Source: Planctomycetota bacterium (GTDB lineage Bacteria > Planctomycetota > Phycisphaerae > Phycisphaerales > SM1A02). Taken from it: a DNA stretch of 9,174 nucleotides. Made by a program: the position numbers and the translations under genes. Positions 6,013 to 9,174 of this stretch are shown piece by piece; the first letter of the stretch is position 1, and the number at the start of each line of letters is the position of its first letter. The DNA is taken from contig JAPULD010000429.1 of the NCBI GenBank assembly GCA_027295365.1, positions 1-9,174 of the forward strand, in the 5' to 3' direction. Below the pieces are notes generated by a model that worked only from the letters and a program-made list of their open reading frames with translations, searched no databases and was not told where the DNA came from.

Positions 6013-6605
6013 GAATGACCACTCCGTTTCATCACCATCCCGCATTCTGGGCATTGGTCATGCTCCGCGCCGCGGAGGTCGTAGCCGCAGGCGGTGCACT
6101 GATCACGACGACTTCGCAAGTAGCGCCGATACTTGATCGTGGCGAAGACGATCAAGGAGAGTGTGATGGCGGACAGGGTTGAATTGGCGAAGAAGCCGGG
6201 CCAGTAGATTTGCATCGGGGTGGGCCACCTGAATTCCATCAGTGGGACCGTACGAGGCCTAATTCCTCGGGTGATGATGAAGAGAGAGTTGTCACCGTCT
6301 TCGAATCTTTCAATCCGTTCGAATGATCGAAACGGCCAGCCGTAACGGAAATACCAGATGGCGTGGCTCTCTCCGGGAACGTGCCACATGGTGGTGAATT
6401 CATCAAATCCGAACCGGGAACGGCGTTCAACGATCGGATCATAATTCTCATGCAGGCCAATGAACTGCAGTATTTCTGTGGCGAGCGCCGCATCGACGAC
6501 AACTGCTTCAACGTCACCTCGATAGGCTACACCCCACGCTATGACGACGTTTATCCCGGTTCCCAGCATTAGAAATACCAGGATGATCGCGATCCGTCGC
6601 TTCAC
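6009..6605 (-). CDS. Two-TM membrane protein with C-terminal zinc ribbon, first of a tandem pair
   Basis: From the GTG at 6605 the protein has 198 residues: KRR then a helix (about 5-27), an outer domain (about 28-137) containing GWPFRSF (89-95), a helix (about 138-158), a basic stretch RRYLRSRR, and a zinc ribbon with Cys170, Cys173, Cys185 and Cys188 in CTACGYDLRG...CPECG. It is a diverged paralogue of the gene that follows it on this strand. GTG 6605 was chosen because AGAAGG (6620-6615) lies nine bases upstream and the signal-anchor begins at once. The ATG at 6716 would add 37 residues with no domain-like character, run through the hairpin at 6659-6688, and overlap the end of the threonine synthase gene. 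The promoter is probably the GGCTAGAAT box at 6648-6640. Function is unknown. Confidence 0.78.
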   Translation of the reverse strand: MKRRIAIILVFLMLGTGINVVIAWGVAYRGDVEAVVVDAALATEILQFIGLHENYDPIVERRSRFGFDEFTTMWHVPGESHAIWYFRYGWPFRSFERIERFEDGDNSLFIITRGIRPRTVPLMEFRWPTPMQIYWPGFFANSTLSAITLSLIVFATIKYRRYLRSRRDQCTACGYDLRGAEHDQCPECGMVMKRSGHS

Positions 6606-6614
6606 GGCAAGAGA

Positions 6615-6620
6615 CCTTCT
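6615..6620 (-). promoter_or_regulatory. Ribosome binding site supporting the GTG start at 6605
   Basis: The minus strand reads AGAAGG, nine bases and then GTG. This is the best Shine-Dalgarno match near any candidate start of the zinc-ribbon gene and decides for GTG 6605 over ATG 6716. Confidence 0.55.
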
Positions 6621-6639
6621 TGTGGCATCATTCGATTCG

Positions 6640-6645
6640 ATTCTA
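6640..6645 (-). promoter_or_regulatory. -10-like box TAGAAT upstream of the zinc-ribbon pair
   Basis: GGCTAGAAT on the minus strand (6648-6640) is identical over nine bases to the box at 3309-3301. The box ends 34 bases before GTG 6605, so a transcript starting about seven bases later would carry a leader of roughly 27 bases including the AGAAGG ribosome site. No clear -35 is seen; the expected place falls in the hairpin at 6659-6688. Confidence 0.45.
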
Positions 6646-6658
6646 GCCACACGACAAG

Positions 6659-6688
6659 GTACATGATCATTTTCGCAATGATCGGTAC
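6659..6688 (-). terminator. Stem-loop just downstream of threonine synthase, possible terminator
   Basis: GTAC-AT-GATCATT (6659-6671) pairs with AATGATC-G-GTAC (6677-6688) around the five-base loop TTCGC. This gives a seven-pair stem, a small 1x2 internal loop and four more pairs. It begins about ten bases after the threonine synthase stop (6698-6700, minus strand). There is only a weak T-run after it, so it may be an mRNA 3' end hairpin rather than a strong intrinsic terminator. It also lies directly upstream of the promoter-like box of the next gene and could alternatively be an operator. Confidence 0.45.
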
Positions 6689-6697
6689 TGGGTGCCT

Positions 6698-7930
6698 TTA
6701 ATGAATGGATGCCCAATCGATCGCCTTCGTGTGATCGAGCGTGGGCAATTCAACTTCCATCGCCTCGACGTATTTCTGGGCCGCTCCGGTATTGAACAGA
6801 ACCACCGTCTCGTCGGGATCGATCTCGCCTGATTTCAACGCATGGTCCAGCACGCCCAGGCATGCCGCGGATTCGGGGCAGAGGGCGATGCCTTCCAACG
6901 CACACGCTTCGTTCATCCAGCCGATCAGCGTGTCCTCTTGAGCGGCCAAGGCCTTGCCTCCACTGGCTCGCACCGCATCAAGAATCATGAAGTCACCCAC
7001 CGCCACCGGGACTCGCAAACCGCTGGCGATTGTGTGCGGATCGTCAGGGGCGGTGGCGAATCGTTCGCCTGCTTCAAATGCATTGGAGATCGGCGCGCAG
7101 CCACTGGACTGACACGAATACATGCGAGGTTTGATCGGGTCTTCAAGCCAACCCAAGGCAGTCAGTTCAGCAAACGCCTTCCACATCCCGATCAAGCCCG
7201 TCCCGCCTCCTGTGGGATACAGAATCGCATCGGGCAATTTCCATTCCATCTGCTCGGCCAGCTCCAGACCCATCGTCTTCTTGCCTTCAATCCGATAGGG
7301 TTCCTTGAGCGTGGACAGGTCGAACCAACCCATGGCTTCCTTGCCTTCGCCAACAAGGCGGCCGCAATCATTGATCAGGCCATCGATGAGATACGTCTTG
7401 GCTCCATAGAGCGCGGCTTCGTAGCGATTGACTATGGGGGTGTCACTGGGCATGAACACGTAGCATTCCATGCCCGCTCGGGCTGCGTACGCCGCCATCG
7501 CTCCGCCTGCATTGCCTGCAGTAGGGGCGGCGACCCTCGTGATGCCCAATTCCTTGGCCATTGAAATCGCCATCGCCATGCCCCGGGCCTTGAACGATCC
7601 CGTGGGTAAACGTGATTCATCTTTGATGAGCAGATTTTTCATCCCCAATTTCGCCCCGAGCCGGGGACAACGCATCAGTGGCGTCATCGTTTCGTCCAGC
7701 GAGACGATGTTCGCATCGTCAACGACCGGCAGCAGTTCCCGATATCGCCACATGGATTGGGGGCGCGACTGCAAATCATCGCGACTCATCGACTGGGCCA
7801 GCGCATCCAGGTCGTAGCGGACCCAGAGCGGTCTCCCCTCATGCAAGGTCTGGATGGTGCCAGAAGGCAAATGCGTGCCGTCGATCGCGGATTCGAGATG
7901 GGTGACAAAATTGGTCTTGGTGATGGTCAT
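6698..7930 (-). CDS. thrC: Threonine synthase (PLP fold type II)
   Basis: A 410-residue enzyme counted from ATG 7930. It converts O-phospho-L-homoserine to L-threonine and phosphate with pyridoxal phosphate in the cytoplasm. Visible motifs are the substrate-entry ETMTPLMRCPRLG (80-92), DESRLPTGSFKARG (104-117) with the PLP Schiff-base Lys114, the phosphate/ring-binding PTAGNAGGAMAAY (136-148), PTGGGTGLIGMWKAF (239-253), and a C-terminal VLFNTGAAQKY (377-387). The N-terminal subdomain HLESAIDG...EGRPLWVRYDL keeps the 'GxPLLVRYDL' block, but the Cys pairs usual in many relatives are absent. ATG 7930 fits the family start and has GGTGAT just upstream. A longer in-frame start at 8077 would overlap the upstream gene in another frame. 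Spacing of 23 bases to that gene indicates an operon. No homoserine kinase or dehydrogenase gene is nearby. Confidence 0.92.
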   Translation of the reverse strand: MTITKTNFVTHLESAIDGTHLPSGTIQTLHEGRPLWVRYDLDALAQSMSRDDLQSRPQSMWRYRELLPVVDDANIVSLDETMTPLMRCPRLGAKLGMKNLLIKDESRLPTGSFKARGMAMAISMAKELGITRVAAPTAGNAGGAMAAYAARAGMECYVFMPSDTPIVNRYEAALYGAKTYLIDGLINDCGRLVGEGKEAMGWFDLSTLKEPYRIEGKKTMGLELAEQMEWKLPDAILYPTGGGTGLIGMWKAFAELTALGWLEDPIKPRMYSCQSSGCAPISNAFEAGERFATAPDDPHTIASGLRVPVAVGDFMILDAVRASGGKALAAQEDTLIGWMNEACALEGIALCPESAACLGVLDHALKSGEIDPDETVVLFNTGAAQKYVEAMEVELPTLDHTKAIDWASIH

Positions 7931-7953
7931 ATCACCACGATAGCGAGCGTGGC

Positions 7954-8163
7954 TTATCGGTGTCGCTTCATTCGATAGACCCAGCGGCCGTAGTCGATCA
8001 TGGCCCGGGTTCGTTCCATTCGGCTCGGCCATTTGGCAGGATCTGAACCAAACGCGGTTTCGTATCGCCAGCTCCAATAGGGACCCCGAAGCTTGAAACC
8101 GTTCGTGATGGCCAGCTTGAAAAGCTCCCAGAAGCCGCCCAACGTATCAATGAAACGCTGCAT
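7954..8163 (-). CDS. Small basic conserved-looking protein upstream of threonine synthase
   Basis: A 69-residue protein starting at ATG 8163 and ending 23 bases before the threonine synthase start. It is rich in aromatic and basic residues: FWELFKLAITNGFKLRGPYW (11-30), SWRYETAFGSDPAKWP (31-46), and a basic end IDYGRWVYRMKRHR (56-69). Two amphipathic helices around a Gly-Pro-Tyr-Trp-Ser-Trp-Arg turn are likely; no signal peptide, Cys pair or transmembrane helix is evident. I believe similar short proteins exist in other planctomycetes, but I cannot name a family. Support for a real gene is the strong promoter exactly upstream (TTCACA-N17-TAGAAT), the operon spacing, and an amino-acid composition unlike a chance frame. 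The -10 box ends seven bases before the ATG, so its message may be leaderless. Function is unknown. Confidence 0.72.
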   Translation of the reverse strand: MQRFIDTLGGFWELFKLAITNGFKLRGPYWSWRYETAFGSDPAKWPSRMERTRAMIDYGRWVYRMKRHR

Positions 8164-8170
8164 CGTGGGG

Positions 8171-8199
8171 ATTCTAGGCCGGTATTTAAGCTTTGTGAA
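8171..8199 (-). promoter_or_regulatory. Sigma70-type promoter of the small-protein/threonine synthase operon
   Basis: On the minus strand TTCACA (8199-8194; five of six matches to TTGACA) is followed by exactly 17 bases and TAGAAT (8176-8171; five of six matches to TATAAT). This is the best promoter in the window. Seven bases separate the -10 from ATG 8163, so transcription should begin at or within a base or two of the start codon. Confidence 0.65.
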
Positions 8200-8336
8200 C
8201 CAGATGAATGCCCATGAGTCTCACCGTCCGAGTCTGGAAACAAGATTTCGCGAGATCCGGTTACGCCGGAATAGCATTCCTGGATGATTTGTTATGGAAT
8301 AGGATACTAGGTCACTGAAAGGACTATGGAGCACGC
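8200..8336. other. Remainder of the divergent spacer upstream of arsM
   Basis: No gene is seen here. The palindrome GGAAT-AGC-ATTCC (8268-8280) lies about 57 bases upstream of the methyltransferase start and may be an operator, though it matches no ArsR-type site I can name. GGAG at 8328-8331, five bases before ATG 8337, is a good ribosome binding site. No convincing -35/-10 pair for the plus-strand gene could be placed. Confidence 0.35.
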
Positions 8337-9174
8337 ATGAGCACGACGTACCACGAAACCGTTCAGGATGTATATCGCAAGGCCGCGGAGTCACCCGATG
8401 CCGGCTTGTGTTGTGTCCCCCAGACGCCCAAGTACCTGCCCGGTCTGGTCATCCCGAGCATCATGCACGAGATGAATTACGGATGTGGCACCACCGTCCA
8501 CGCCCAGGACATGACCGAGGGACAGACGGTCCTGTACGTCGGGGTAGGGGGCGGGCTCGAAGCTCTTCAGCTTGCCTACTTCACCAGGCGTCCTGGAGGC
8601 GTCATCGCGGTCGATCCGGTCAGCGAGATGCGCGATGTGGCCAAGAAGAACCTCGAAGAAGCAGCCAGGACGAACGAGTGGTTCGACCCATCCTTTGTTG
8701 ATGTCCGAGATGGCGATGCGCTGGAGCTGCCGGTGGATGACATTTCGATCAATCTTGCGGCCCAGAACTGCCTGTTCAACATTTTTGAGACCTCTGAAAA
8801 TGGTGAATCGGGTGATCTTGAACAAGCGTTGTCGGAAATGCACCGCGTGCTCAAGCCCGCCGGCCGTTTGTCGATGTCCGATCCGATTTCCCCCTGCGAC
8901 ATGCCCCAGCACCTTCGCGATGATGCGGAGCTTCGGGCCAAGTGCTTGTCGGGCTGCCTGACCTACGAGGCGTACATGGCCAAGATCGTGAACGCGGGAT
9001 TCGGGGCGGCGGAAATTCGCTGCCGACGTCCGTATCGCATGCTGGACAAACAACGATTCAACCTGGACGAAAATATCCTGCTCGAAACCATCGAGGTCTG
9101 TGCCTTCAAGACCCCCATTCCCGACGACGGGGCCTGCGTCTTCACCGGGTGCACTGCGATCTACACCGGTGCCG
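8337..9174 (+). CDS. arsM: Arsenite methyltransferase, arsenosugar-pathway type (ArsM), cut by window edge
   Basis: An open frame runs from ATG 8337 to the window end without a stop (279 residues seen). The opening 'VYRKAAESPDAGLCC' and 'EMNYGCGTTVH' match the ArsM subtype linked to arsenosugar synthesis in cyanobacteria and planctomycetes. The SAM-binding stretch VLYVGVGGGLEALQLAYF (65-82) and acidic AVDP (91-94) mark a Rossmann methyltransferase. The three Cys expected to bind As(III) are Cys50 (YGCG), Cys145 (AAQNCLFN) and Cys203 (KCLSGC). EMHRVLKPAGRLSMSDP (167-183) is the usual post-motif. The enzyme methylates arsenite with S-adenosylmethionine; in this subtype dimethylarsenite feeds a radical-SAM partner (ArsS), which often lies just downstream, beyond this window. 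GGAG at 8328-8331 supports the start. A short polar insert (about 151-160, ETSENGESGD) looks lineage-specific. Confidence 0.88.
   Translation, partial: MSTTYHETVQDVYRKAAESPDAGLCCVPQTPKYLPGLVIPSIMHEMNYGCGTTVHAQDMTEGQTVLYVGVGGGLEALQLAYFTRRPGGVIAVDPVSEMRDVAKKNLEEAARTNEWFDPSFVDVRDGDALELPVDDISINLAAQNCLFNIFETSENGESGDLEQALSEMHRVLKPAGRLSMSDPISPCDMPQHLRDDAELRAKCLSGCLTYEAYMAKIVNAGFGAAEIRCRRPYRMLDKQRFNLDENILLETIEVCAFKTPIPDDGACVFTGCTAIYTGA

Noticed and set aside
6606..6716. 37-residue N-terminal extension of the first zinc-ribbon protein from ATG 6716
   Set aside because: It would run through the hairpin and the -10-like box and overlap thrC; GTG 6605 has a good ribosome site and starts the membrane anchor.
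6842..7564. 240-codon plus-strand frame antisense to threonine synthase
   Set aside because: Threonine synthase motifs fully explain the region; the antisense product is not domain-like.
7931..8077. 49-residue N-terminal extension of threonine synthase
   Set aside because: It overlaps the 69-residue gene in another frame and does not match the family; ATG 7930 fits the usual start.
8268..8280. GGAAT-AGC-ATTCC as an ArsR operator for arsM
   Set aside because: The five-base arms are short and do not match an ArsR-family site that I can name; kept only as a note in the spacer entry.
8391..9053. 220-codon minus-strand frame antisense to arsM
   Set aside because: The plus strand carries all ArsM motifs through this region; the antisense product is a shadow.
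1..9174. CRISPR arrays, tRNA or rRNA genes, insertion sequences, phage or defence genes
   Set aside because: No repeated spacer units, cloverleaf-like segments, transposase motifs, target-site duplications or defence-protein motifs were seen on either strand.

Overview
The window reads as chromosomal DNA from a planctomycete, probably of the Phycisphaerae type. The main evidence is a pair of membrane proteins ending in the Cys-x2-Cys-Gly-Tyr-Asp-Leu-Arg-Gly...Cys-Pro-Glu-Cys-Gly ribbon that is common in Planctomycetota. Supporting evidence is a secreted terpene-cyclase-fold (alpha/alpha toroid) protein, a COX15-type haem A synthase without the loop cysteines, and DUF1569 proteins. The lineage call rests on protein style only. 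No rRNA, tRNA, CRISPR array, insertion sequence or phage gene is visible, and every gene looks intact apart from the two cut by the window edges.

Layout. (1) 1-1790: the start of a haem O synthase gene (minus strand, cut at base 1) is divergent from a haem A synthase gene (plus). Their shared spacer holds an exact TGTGA-N6-TCACA palindrome, a Crp/FNR-family type site. (2) 1791-1901: a convergent spacer with a 68-base imperfect inverted repeat. (3) 1902-3293: a secreted prenyltransferase/squalene-cyclase-repeat protein (minus), divergent from (4) 3497-4351: 6-phosphogluconolactonase (plus). (5) 4387-5384: two tandem DUF1569 (DinB-like) paralogues joined by an ATGA overlap. (6) 5353-6605, minus strand: two tandem paralogous two-TM zinc-ribbon membrane proteins, also joined by an ATGA overlap; the downstream one converges with and overlaps the second DUF1569 gene by 32 bases. 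(7) 6698-8163, minus strand: threonine synthase preceded by a 69-residue basic protein, probably one operon. (8) 8337 to the end: an arsenosugar-type arsenite methyltransferase (ArsM), cut by the window edge.

How the genes fit together. Haem O synthase and haem A synthase act consecutively to make haem A for aa3-type cytochrome oxidases, and the divergent arrangement with one shared regulator site suggests joint control. 6-phosphogluconolactonase (oxidative pentose phosphate pathway), threonine synthase and ArsM are unrelated housekeeping or detoxification functions. I see no clear multi-gene defence or mobile system.

The best leads are the Crp-like site at the haem genes, the near-identical GGCTAGAAT/GCCTAGAAT -10-like boxes (one with a good -35 placed so that the transcript would be leaderless), the two adjacent tandem gene duplications, and the extra N-terminal membrane domain on the haem A synthase.
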